From: IMCC26207 sp044357715
Lineage (GTDB): Bacteria > Actinomycetota > Acidimicrobiia > Acidimicrobiales > Microtrichaceae
NCBI GenBank assembly: GCA_044357715.1
Contig: JBIKPA010000199.1
Span: 1-5,103 of the forward strand
DNA: 5,103 nucleotides
Direction of reading: 5' to 3'
Shown piece after piece: positions 1 to 5,103 of the stretch. Position 1 is the first letter of the stretch. The number at the start of each line of letters is the position of its first letter. The notes under the pieces are model-generated. The model was not told the origin of the DNA, searched no databases, and worked only from the letters and a program-made list of their open reading frames with translations. The position numbers were made by a program, and so were the translations under genes.

Positions 1-540
1 ATCCAAGCTGGTGTTCTCTACAAGGGCGACGGTCACTTGGCTGAAGATGCCGAAGTAAGCGCCACACTCAGCAGCCCATCAGGAGCAACGGTAGGACCGA
101 CCGTTCTCACCCCGACTAACGCACCGGGCACGGATAGCTCCGGCGTAACAGCCGCACTCTATGACGCAACCTTTGAGTTGCCTTCCGCAGGCGACTGGTC
201 CATTACTCTCACCTCGCAAAACCCATCGGCTGAGACGGACGGCCAATTCACATTGGCAGAGTCCTTCGATACCACAAGTGCTTCATCAGAACCTGTGACA
301 CTTGGCGAGGATGCCGCCCCCGGCACGATGACCGCAGAAGATCAGGTTCAAGCAGACAAAGACGAACTCATTACTTCAGCAGCCGAAACTCAGCAGGTGG
401 CCAAAGACGCTGAGGGCAGCAAACTAAGCCTCTATCTCATTATCGGAGCAGCGATCGGGTTTGTGCTTGCGTTTGTTCTCGCCAGAAAACAGCGCAAGGA
501 AAAGAACTCCAAGGCATCTGTGCCCACCCCCACCGACTAG
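1..540 (+). CDS. Exported protein with beta-sandwich-like ectodomain and C-terminal membrane anchor (5' end missing)
   Basis: The frame is open from the first base and ends at TAG 538-540, so the gene begins before the window; 179 residues are visible. A TTG at 37 is in frame but has no ribosome binding site and the coding character continues upstream, so it is not taken as the start. The first ~90 residues are rich in Thr, Ser, Gly and Ala with alternating hydrophobics (for example FELPSAGDWSITLTSQ), as in small extracytoplasmic beta-sandwich domains of the FixH/YtkA/CopC type. An acidic, Ala/Gln-rich helical linker follows, then one membrane helix (about nt 424-483, LSLYLIIGAAIGFVLAFVLA), then a basic tail (RKQRKEK). 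This gives an outside-facing protein with a cytoplasmic C-terminus, by the positive-inside rule. A signal peptide would lie in the missing part. Family assignment is inference from pattern only; no catalytic or metal-binding residues are evident. The gene is convergent with the next one, 42 bp apart. Confidence 0.8.
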   Translation: MQAGVLYKGDGHLAEDAEVSATLSSPSGATVGPTVLTPTNAPGTDSSGVTAALYDATFELPSAGDWSITLTSQNPSAETDGQFTLAESFDTTSASSEPVTLGEDAAPGTMTAEDQVQADKDELITSAAETQQVAKDAEGSKLSLYLIIGAAIGFVLAFVLARKQRKEKNSKASVPTPTD

Positions 541-582
541 TACCGCCCATGGCGTTAGCCAAGAACGACTCTGTGCTTGTAC

Positions 583-1098
583 TTAGCGGGGGTCAAAGCT
601 CAGGTGTTGGCTGACGTCTCCCCATGCCTGAGGAATCATCACCCGGGTAGCGAACCTCCATTCACCATCAAGGCGCTTCAGTGTGTCTTCGTACCGGCCC
701 ACCACCACAGCTTGAAGCGGTAGCGACTCAGTTGCTTGAAACACGGTGAACCGGGACCGCATCTTTAACTCGTCTGGCCCAGATGACTCCACTATCACGT
801 TGGTAATCACATGGGCTGTACAAGGTGTTCCATCTTCGTGCCTGAGCGTCAGAGCCGAATACAGAGCGTGGATTTCTTCCTTGCCTTGAGCAATCCGATT
901 GCCAGAACTGTCAAGCAGTTCGGCATCCGAGAGCAACTCGGCCACACCATCAAAGTCACCCGCATCAATTCCTTCCGCATAACGAGCTAAGAGCTCAGTT
1001 GCAGCCGCTCGATCCTCGGCCGATACGGCTGGGCTGAGCAGACCTCCGGCTGGGCTGACTGGATTTGGAGATGGCGTCACTGGGCTACTCATCACCAT
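583..1098 (-). CDS. SnoaL-like / NTF2-fold (SnoaL_4 type) protein
   Basis: A 171-residue protein starting at ATG 1098-1096, with ATG 1092-1090 as an equally possible start two codons later. The same frame stays open to 1422, but that extension would run through the ribosome binding site and first 76 codons of the divergent gene, so it is rejected. Residues 4-26 are a Pro/Ser-rich tail; residues ~27-168 match the one-domain NTF2/SnoaL_4 pattern: an N-terminal helix with LLARYAEGIDAGDFDGVAELL (split here: LLARYAEGID, AGDFDGVAELL, residues 37-56), a central His-Asn pair (TAHVITN, 94-100), GRYEDTL (134-140), a Trp before the last strand (GEWRF, 145-149) and terminal GDVSQHL (160-166). The family includes polyketide cyclases, dehydratases, isomerases and ring-hydroxylating dioxygenase beta-subunit relatives; many actinobacterial members sit in steroid or lipid catabolic regions but lack assigned reactions. 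Expected to be cytosolic. Specific activity cannot be read from the sequence. Confidence 0.88.
   Translation of the reverse strand: MVMSSPVTPSPNPVSPAGGLLSPAVSAEDRAAATELLARYAEGIDAGDFDGVAELLSDAELLDSSGNRIAQGKEEIHALYSALTLRHEDGTPCTAHVITNVIVESSGPDELKMRSRFTVFQATESLPLQAVVVGRYEDTLKRLDGEWRFATRVMIPQAWGDVSQHLSFDPR
1026..1058. repeat. Tandem 12-bp direct repeat, 21-bp period
   Basis: CGGCTGGGCTGA occurs exactly at 1026-1037 and again at 1047-1058. The 21-bp period equals seven codons and lies in the Pro/Ser/Ala-rich N-terminal tail of the SnoaL-like gene, where it encodes two SPA units seven residues apart. It is in frame and probably marks a small slippage duplication in a disordered tail. Confidence 0.7.
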
Positions 1099-1108
1099 AT
1101 GCCAGCAG

Positions 1109-1136
1109 ATTTTATCAAGACCTGCGACCCGGTCAG
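1109..1136 (-). promoter_or_regulatory. Candidate promoter of the SnoaL-like gene
   Basis: Reading on the minus strand, CTGACC (1136-1131, -35-like, four of six matches to TTGACA) is followed after 16 nt by TAAAAT (1114-1109, -10-like). The hexamer ends 10 nt before the ATG at 1098, so transcription would begin only a few bases before the start codon. No Shine-Dalgarno sequence is visible, which fits a leaderless or nearly leaderless mRNA. Prediction from motifs only. Confidence 0.4.
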
Positions 1137-1148
1137 CGGTTGGCCGGG
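1128..1148. promoter_or_regulatory. Imperfect inverted repeat, candidate operator
   Basis: CCCGGTCA (1128-1135) and TGGCCGGG (1141-1148) are inverted copies with seven of eight positions matching, separated by five bases. The element lies in the 96-bp space between two divergent genes and covers the -35-like hexamer proposed for the SnoaL-like gene, as well as where a -35 would fall for the opposite gene. Size and symmetry suit a dimeric repressor such as a TetR- or GntR-type protein, but no regulator gene is in the window. Confidence 0.4.
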
Positions 1149-1154
1149 CAGAAC

Positions 1155-1160
1155 TAGGCT
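1155..1160 (+). promoter_or_regulatory. Possible -10 element of the CrtC/AttH-like gene
   Basis: TAGGCT fits the actinobacterial TANNNT -10 pattern and would give a leader of about 28 nt that includes the ribosome binding site at 1181-1185. No good -35 is seen; the expected position falls inside the inverted repeat at 1128-1148. Weak prediction. Confidence 0.25.
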
Positions 1161-1180
1161 CACCTTTACCAAGCTGACCT

Positions 1181-1185
1181 AGGAG
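1181..1185 (+). promoter_or_regulatory. Shine-Dalgarno AGGAG before ATG 1195
   Basis: AGGAG lies 9 nt before the ATG at 1195. It is the strongest ribosome binding site in the window and fixes this start. Its presence contrasts with the other genes here, which have weak or no Shine-Dalgarno sequences. Confidence 0.75.
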
Positions 1186-1194
1186 AAACAGGCG

Positions 1195-2355
1195 ATGGCA
1201 AATAATCCGATTGGGCCTCTTGGCATTGCAGATGAAGGATTCAATCACCAGATTGCAGATACCTTCGCAGTAGTCGGAACAAGCGACCCCGCTTGGACTG
1301 AGAAGGTCTGCGCCATGGCAATGGCCCGCGATGGGAGCCTGCAGATAGGTTTCGGCCTTGGGCGTTATCCCAACAGAAACGTACTCGATGCCTACGCAGC
1401 GGTCAGTCGTGGTGCAGAGCAAATCACCGTTCGCGCTAGCCGAAGCCTGTCTTCAGATTCAGAGTCAACTGCGGTCGGTCCAATGACCTACGAAGTCATT
1501 GAACCGCTGCAACAAGTGCGATTCTCACTCCAAGCAAACGAGATACAGCCAGTCTCCTTTGAGATTCTCTTCGACGGAGTTGTGCCACCGCGCCTTGAGG
1601 AGCGCACGCATTTGCGCGATCAATTTCGAGTCTCTGCCGACCTCGTTCGCTATCACCAGACCGGCGTAGCTAGCGGGTGGATTGAGGTTGACGGCGAGCG
1701 CACTGAGGTCAAACCAGAGTCGTGGGTATGCACCCGAGACCACTCGTGGGGAGTCCGTTACGACGTAGGCCCACCCCCAACAGACCGTAGCGATTCGACA
1801 GCCTTCCCAGCAGGCGTTGGTTTCATGATGATCTGGTGCCCCGCGCTGATGGAACGGCCGGATGGCTCGCAGTACGCATTGCACCTGCACTTCACGCTTG
1901 TGCAGATGCCCGGCTTTACCCAAAAGACCGTGACCGCAGGTGTAGAGCACATTGATGGCAGCGTGGAAGCAATCCTTGACCTTCAGCCTGAACTGCAATT
2001 TGATCCGGAAAATCGACGCCTGCTCGGTGGCACGGTGACTGGGATAATGCAAGACGGCAGCAGCCGACCAATCCAGATTGAAGTACTCGGCGATACCGGT
2101 GTTCAGCTAGGGGCAGGTTTGTACTTCGGTTTAGACGGCCATCATCATGGCGAGTGGAGAGGCGAGTTGCACCTAGATGGGGAACGGATCACGGACTGTC
2201 GCACGCCAGAGGCTGCTCGGCGACTACATCAGATCCGTGACACCGCGGTGCGCGTCATCGACCCTATAGGTGGAGGAATTGGTTGGGGGAACTGTCAGCC
2301 GATAGCGGCTGGCCCGTGGCCCGAACTTGGCCTAGCAGATGACCCTTGGATGTGA
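1195..2355 (+). CDS. CrtC/AttH lipocalin-like protein with RDHSWG motif (DUF7064/DUF7065-like)
   Basis: A 386-residue soluble protein with no signal peptide or membrane helix. Start ATG 1195 is supported by AGGAG 9 nt upstream; stop TGA 2353-2355. Recognisable landmarks in order: W34 followed by a beta-rich stretch with GFGLGRYPN (52-60), an EP pair in VIEPLQQVRF (101-110), an acidic region near ERTHLRDQF (136-144), VASGWIEVDG (158-167), the diagnostic RDHSWGVR (181-188), a His-rich strand HLHF (230-233) and HHHGEW (316-321). This order matches the two-domain lipocalin-like group related to carotenoid 1,2-hydratase (CrtC), hydroxyneurosporene synthase and AttH, in which the D-H-x-W-G segment is the hallmark. 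Known relatives act on isoprenoid or other hydrophobic molecules; most actinobacterial members are uncharacterised, so a carotenoid role should not be assumed, and no carotenoid gene is adjacent. Divergent from the SnoaL-like gene and convergent (27 bp) with the SDR gene. Confidence 0.85.
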   Translation: MANNPIGPLGIADEGFNHQIADTFAVVGTSDPAWTEKVCAMAMARDGSLQIGFGLGRYPNRNVLDAYAAVSRGAEQITVRASRSLSSDSESTAVGPMTYEVIEPLQQVRFSLQANEIQPVSFEILFDGVVPPRLEERTHLRDQFRVSADLVRYHQTGVASGWIEVDGERTEVKPESWVCTRDHSWGVRYDVGPPPTDRSDSTAFPAGVGFMMIWCPALMERPDGSQYALHLHFTLVQMPGFTQKTVTAGVEHIDGSVEAILDLQPELQFDPENRRLLGGTVTGIMQDGSSRPIQIEVLGDTGVQLGAGLYFGLDGHHHGEWRGELHLDGERITDCRTPEAARRLHQIRDTAVRVIDPIGGGIGWGNCQPIAAGPWPELGLADDPWM

Positions 2356-2382
2356 GCCGCTCAAGCAACCCGTCCGGTCCAC

Positions 2383-3165
2383 CTAGCCGTGCGTGCTTAT
2401 TCCGCCATCCACAGCAATAATCGAACCCGTGAGGTAACTGCCAGCCCGAGAAGACAAGAACAAGACTGTTCCCGCAACGTCCTCGGGAGTACCAATTCGT
2501 CCAAGCGGAACCCCAGAGGACACCATCTCTTCGCCGCCCTCTGCGTTAAGTATGAACGCCATCATCTTTGATGGGAATGGGCCTGGCGCAATTGCGTTCA
2601 CCGTGATGTGAGAACTTGCAAGGCGGTGTGCGAGTTGCCGGGTAAGCATATGAACAGCGGCCTTACTCGCCGCATAGGCATAGTTCTCTGTTTCAGGAAC
2701 ACGGATGCCGTCAACAGAGCCAATGTTGATCACGCGAGCGGGGTCCTCGGGGCGTGCAGACTTCTTCAACAGCGGCATCAATTCGGTAGTCAAAGAAAAT
2801 ACTGCCTTGAGGTTGGTTGCAAGCACCTTGTCCCATGCCTCATCGGGGTATTCAAGAAGTGGCGCACCCCAGGTGGCACCCGCGTTATTGACCAAAATAT
2901 CTACCTGCTCCTCACGCTCCTTGACTGCCAAGGCCAGCCCGCTCACCCCCTCAGCAGATGACAAGTCGCTCGGCAGCGCAAGGCAAGTTCCCAATGCAGA
3001 CAGTTCTTCGGCTGCTTGTTCACAAACCGTTGCTTTGCGAGATGAGATGTAGACCTTCACCCCCGAGCGAACTAGGCCCTCGGCGATCATGCGGCCGATT
3101 CCGCGGGACCCACCGGTCACAACAGCAACCTTGCCGTGTACAGAAAACAGATTCTCAATGTCCAT
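2383..3165 (-). CDS. RhlG-like NADP(H)-dependent short-chain dehydrogenase/reductase
   Basis: A complete 260-residue classical SDR (typical length ~250). The Rossmann nucleotide site TGGSRGIG is at 17-24; R21, S42-R43-K44 after the second strand, and D67 indicate NADP(H) preference. NNAG is at 93-96, N118 is the structural/catalytic Asn, S150 the catalytic Ser (INIGSVDG), and Y164-A-A-S-K168 the catalytic pair; APGPFPSKM (193-201) and a C-terminal AVDGG (251-255) complete the pattern. The phrases YISSRK, NNAGATWGAPL, DPARVINIGS and GRIGTPEDVAGT, plus the 14-residue Ser-Tyr spacing, resemble RhlG-type reductases, named for a Pseudomonas protein once linked to rhamnolipid synthesis. The likely reaction is reversible reduction of a carbonyl on a lipid or acyl-like substrate in the cytosol; the real substrate is unknown. 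It lies 60 bp downstream of the AI-2E gene in the same direction, but has its own candidate promoter. Confidence 0.93.
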   Translation of the reverse strand: MDIENLFSVHGKVAVVTGGSRGIGRMIAEGLVRSGVKVYISSRKATVCEQAAEELSALGTCLALPSDLSSAEGVSGLALAVKEREEQVDILVNNAGATWGAPLLEYPDEAWDKVLATNLKAVFSLTTELMPLLKKSARPEDPARVINIGSVDGIRVPETENYAYAASKAAVHMLTRQLAHRLASSHITVNAIAPGPFPSKMMAFILNAEGGEEMVSSGVPLGRIGTPEDVAGTVLFLSSRAGSYLTGSIIAVDGGISTHG

Positions 3166-3171
3166 TCACGA

Positions 3172-3177
3172 ACCCTA
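3172..3177 (-). promoter_or_regulatory. Candidate leaderless -10 element of the SDR gene (TAGGGT)
   Basis: On the minus strand TAGGGT ends exactly 6 nt before the ATG at 3165, the spacing expected when transcription starts on the A of the start codon. No clear -35 is seen. The enclosed AGGG, 7 nt from ATG, could instead serve as a weak Shine-Dalgarno, so the two readings cannot be separated by sequence alone. Confidence 0.4.
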
Positions 3178-3225
3178 GCCCCGCCCGCGATCTGACCGAT
3201 TCTCGCCGCCCACGAATCTGATCTG

Positions 3226-4404
3226 TTAGGCAGCGCTTTTTACGAACCGCTTGCGCAACCGTGACATCACGCTTGGGTGCTCTGCCTCGGACTCTTGAAT
3301 CTCGGCATCGGAATCATCGCCACGTAGATGCATCGCCACTGCCTTGATAGCACCGAACGTGGGAACAGCGAAGAGTGCTCCAACGATTCCACCCACCGAG
3401 AATCCGCCAATGGCTGCCAACATCGTCACCGGCGGAGACAAACTCACTGCTTTGCCAACCACTAGCGGCACTAACACGTGATTGGTAAAGAGCATGAACA
3501 CCAAAAATGCAACGGTCATGAATATCGCTGGCCCCACCCCGGCGCTGAGACTAACTACAAACACCAAGCTGAAACCCAAGAGGCCACCGATCTGAGGGAT
3601 GAGCGAGGTCAGCGCAGACCAGACACCAAGAAGCGGGCTGAGCGGAACGCCAGCAAGTAGCGCCGCGCTTGCAGTCCAGACTCCGTTCAACACTGCAACA
3701 AGCAAACTGCCGGCGAAATATTTTGCGAGTACCTGGTAGACGACTCTGGCAATCCCATCGGCAGACTCTCTCTGACTCACAGGAAGTGCAGAACGGATGT
3801 TTCTGACAAGGCGGGGTCCTTCAAGCATCGCTCCTGCCATCAGAAACAGAGCCAACACAACTGCGCCAAGTCCGAACGAGACTGATTTGATGAGTCCTCC
3901 CACCTGCAGGCCGCTGCCGGTGCTTGACCTTGCTGAGATGGAGTCAAGTGCATCAGTTACTTTGCCCGGCAAGTCTGCGCTCTGAATAGATTTCCCAATC
4001 AATGGCAAGTCGCCGAGCGAGGCAACTGTGTTTGGGAGTTGTCGCTGAAGATTCGAGGACTCCTTTACAAGTTGCGGGCCGGCTATTGCAAGAAAGGCCA
4101 CCACCAAAACCAAACCAAGGAACAACACCAGAATCACCGAAACTGCTCTGCCTACCTTGGCATGGCGCTGAACGGCGTTTACTACGGGGTCAAGCGCCAT
4201 TGCTACGAACAAAGCCACCACTATCAGGGTCACGGCCCCCGAGGCCGCACGCACGGTGCTCCAAATGACAACAAGAAACGTTAATGAGACCAGCAGCACT
4301 AGAACACTCTGATCAGCGATGTCAACAGTGACACGAGGCTGGCTCTGCAAGGGAGAATTGCCCTTCAAGCCAACAACAGGCGGTGGGTCACGCTCTTCAG
4401 ACAT
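3226..4404 (-). CDS. AI-2E family (UPF0118/PerM-like) transporter
   Basis: A complete 392-residue polytopic membrane protein, a usual length for the family. A 30-residue hydrophilic N-terminus precedes helices at about 33-50 and 56-74, the family LDPVV motif (71-75), a helix at 86-110, a long hydrophilic/amphipathic segment (~111-170) placed between helices three and four, then helices at about 172-193, 228-252, 256-287 (likely re-entrant or paired), 290-312 and 325-353. The conserved IPQIGGLLG (269-277) and NHVLVPLVVGKAVSLSP (308-324) segments are diagnostic. A charged tail ends RLRKRF near the C-terminus. Characterised relatives include TqsA, implicated in autoinducer-2 export, and cation/proton antiporters, so the substrate is not predictable. 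Start ATG 4404-4402 has AAGG 7 nt upstream. A paralogue is transcribed divergently just upstream, and the SDR gene follows downstream. Confidence 0.94.
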   Translation of the reverse strand: MSEERDPPPVVGLKGNSPLQSQPRVTVDIADQSVLVLLVSLTFLVVIWSTVRAASGAVTLIVVALFVAMALDPVVNAVQRHAKVGRAVSVILVLFLGLVLVVAFLAIAGPQLVKESSNLQRQLPNTVASLGDLPLIGKSIQSADLPGKVTDALDSISARSSTGSGLQVGGLIKSVSFGLGAVVLALFLMAGAMLEGPRLVRNIRSALPVSQRESADGIARVVYQVLAKYFAGSLLVAVLNGVWTASAALLAGVPLSPLLGVWSALTSLIPQIGGLLGFSLVFVVSLSAGVGPAIFMTVAFLVFMLFTNHVLVPLVVGKAVSLSPPVTMLAAIGGFSVGGIVGALFAVPTFGAIKAVAMHLRGDDSDAEIQESEAEHPSVMSRLRKRFVKSAA

Positions 4405-4410
4405 TGCTCA

Positions 4411-4416
4411 ACCTTA
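4411..4416 (-). promoter_or_regulatory. Candidate -10 / Shine-Dalgarno of the AI-2E gene (TAAGGT)
   Basis: On the minus strand TAAGGT ends 6 nt before the ATG at 4404, the same geometry as at the SDR gene, compatible with a leaderless mRNA. AAGG within it is 7 nt from ATG and could alternatively bind the ribosome. It shares two base pairs (4415-4416) with the candidate -10 of the divergent gene. Confidence 0.4.
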
Positions 4417-4420
4417 GAAT
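4415..4420 (+). promoter_or_regulatory. Candidate -10 element of the second AI-2E gene (TAGAAT)
   Basis: TAGAAT differs from the TATAAT consensus at one base. Transcription would start near 4427, shortly before AGGA at 4430-4433. No convincing -35 is visible; the expected position would be inside the first codons of the opposite gene. Confidence 0.4.
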
Positions 4421-4445
4421 CTGCAGTTCAGGACTTGTGGGAACT

Positions 4446-5103
4446 GTGCCAGACAAAACTCCGAAGCAACCGAATCCGAAATTGCCAAGCATGGCATCGG
4501 CAGAGAGCAGTCCAATGACTCATACGTCTCTACACATCTCACCACGTTCCATTCTGAGATCGGTTGCAATTGCTGGCACATACCTGCTGCTCATCACCGT
4601 TGCGATGCGGGCATCTACCACACTGGTGTGGTTTTTAGAGGCCTGCGTTTTTGCGGCGCTGAGTTGGCCCGTCGTTCAGAAACTGCATCGCTATATGTCA
4701 AACACTGCAGCGATTCTGCTGATTACTGCACTCCTGGCAGTTTCTGTGTCTGCGATCGCAGCAATTGGTCTCAGAGAACTGCAGTCAGAGTCATCCAAAT
4801 TTCGAAGCAGCGTGCCAACAGCAGTTCGAGATCTAGAACGAACCGAAGGGGTTGGAAGTCTCCTGAAGAAACTGCAGGTTGCAGACGATATTGAAAAGTT
4901 CGCGGACCAGATAACGAATCAGGTGCGCTTTCGCAATTCCGATCTTCGAGGCATCGCTTCGCGGGTGGGAGAGGGTGCATCTGCTGTCTTTGTGGTGTGG
5001 ATCCTGAGCGTCATGCTGGTCTTCACCGGGCCCACAATGGTGAAGGGTGCAATTGGACTAGCTCCTGAAGCGAAGCGAGAACCCATTCGATGGGTGCTCA
5101 AGC
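4446..5103 (+). CDS. Second AI-2E family (PerM-like) transporter, 3' end missing
   Basis: A frame open to the last base encodes 219 residues from GTG 4446 (204 from ATG 4491). It holds a Pro/Lys/Ser-rich N-terminal tail, helices at about 40-56, 58-77 and 86-109, a hydrophilic, charged segment rich in Glu, Arg, Lys and Ser (~110-175), and a fourth helix (178-195, AVFVVWILSVMLVFTGP). Order and spacing match the N-terminal half of the complete AI-2E protein encoded divergently: LSWPVVQKLHRY here corresponds to LDPVVNAVQRH there, and LRELQSESSKFRSSVP to PQLVKESSNLQRQLP. Identity is low, so these are old paralogues. The diagnostic IPxxG region lies beyond the window. GTG 4446 is favoured because AGGA lies upstream (12 nt, long spacing); ATG 4491 has no Shine-Dalgarno but is a real alternative, and GTG 4437 is less likely. 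Substrate unknown. Confidence 0.85.
   Translation, partial: MPDKTPKQPNPKLPSMASAESSPMTHTSLHISPRSILRSVAIAGTYLLLITVAMRASTTLVWFLEACVFAALSWPVVQKLHRYMSNTAAILLITALLAVSVSAIAAIGLRELQSESSKFRSSVPTAVRDLERTEGVGSLLKKLQVADDIEKFADQITNQVRFRNSDLRGIASRVGEGASAVFVVWILSVMLVFTGPTMVKGAIGLAPEAKREPIRWVLK

Noticed and set aside
550..561. Small hairpin TGGC-GTTA-GCCA between the first two genes as a bidirectional terminator
   Set aside because: Only a 4-bp stem and no T-run on either side; too weak to call.
1099..1422. N-terminal extension of the SnoaL-like reading frame on the minus strand to 1422
   Set aside because: It would overlap the first 76 codons and the ribosome binding site of the well-supported divergent gene, is Cys-rich and unlike an NTF2-fold N-terminus, and ATG 1098 fits the family length.
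1525..2052. Minus-strand open frame of 175 codons inside the CrtC/AttH-like gene
   Set aside because: Antisense shadow of a gene with clear family motifs; its translation shows no recognisable domain and it has no ribosome binding site of note.
1195..2355. Calling the RDHSWG protein a true carotenoid hydratase (crtC)
   Set aside because: No neighbouring carotenoid genes and the match is at the superfamily level, so a specific symbol would overstate the evidence.
2356..2382. Terminator between the convergent CrtC/AttH-like and SDR genes
   Set aside because: Only 27 bp and no stem-loop or T-run is visible; termination, if here, is not of the standard intrinsic type.
3198..3218. GATTC/GAATC inverted repeat between the AI-2E and SDR genes
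   Set aside because: Five-base arms with an 11-base loop and no T-run; expected by chance, not a convincing terminator or operator.
2608..3221. Plus-strand open frames over the SDR gene
   Set aside because: Shadows of the SDR reading frame, low-complexity and basic, without family resemblance.
4628..4980. Short open frames on both strands near the right edge
   Set aside because: The alternative frame encodes contiguous AI-2E membrane helices, which explains this DNA better.

Overview
The window is 5.1 kb of densely packed, moderate-GC (mid-50s % by eye) bacterial DNA. It most resembles an actinobacterium, possibly an uncultivated aquatic one. This rests on protein style (an actinobacterial-type SnoaL_4/NTF2-like protein, a CrtC/AttH-like protein with an RDHSWG motif, a RhlG-type SDR) and on TANNNT hexamers 6 nt upstream of two ATG codons, the leaderless arrangement common in that phylum. 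The assignment is inference; there is no rRNA or other phylogenetic marker.

Layout: (1) 1-540 (+), the 3' part of a gene for an exported beta-rich protein held by one C-terminal membrane helix. (2) 586-1098 (-; stop codon at 583), a SnoaL-like/NTF2-fold protein. (3) 1195-2355 (+), a 386-residue CrtC/AttH lipocalin-like protein, divergent from (2) across 96 bp that holds a 21-bp imperfect palindrome. (4) 2383-3165 (-), a RhlG-like short-chain dehydrogenase/reductase, convergent with (3). (5) 3226-4404 (-), an AI-2E/PerM-family membrane protein, 60 bp upstream of (4) and co-oriented with it. (6) 4446-5103 (+), the 5' part of a second AI-2E-family gene, transcribed divergently from (5) and running off the window. 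It is missed if only closed ORFs are considered.

Genes 2-4 look like small-molecule enzymes or binding proteins acting on a hydrophobic substrate (lipid, isoprenoid or steroid-like), but no substrate can be read from the sequence. Genes 5 and 6 are divergent paralogues whose promoters appear to overlap in about 10 bp.

No rRNA, tRNA, CRISPR, insertion sequence, integrase, toxin-antitoxin or defence gene is visible. No gene-free stretch exceeds 100 bp. I do not see a clearly new biological system; the items most worth following are the regulatory arrangements at 1099-1194 and 4405-4445 and the uncharacterised gene trio.
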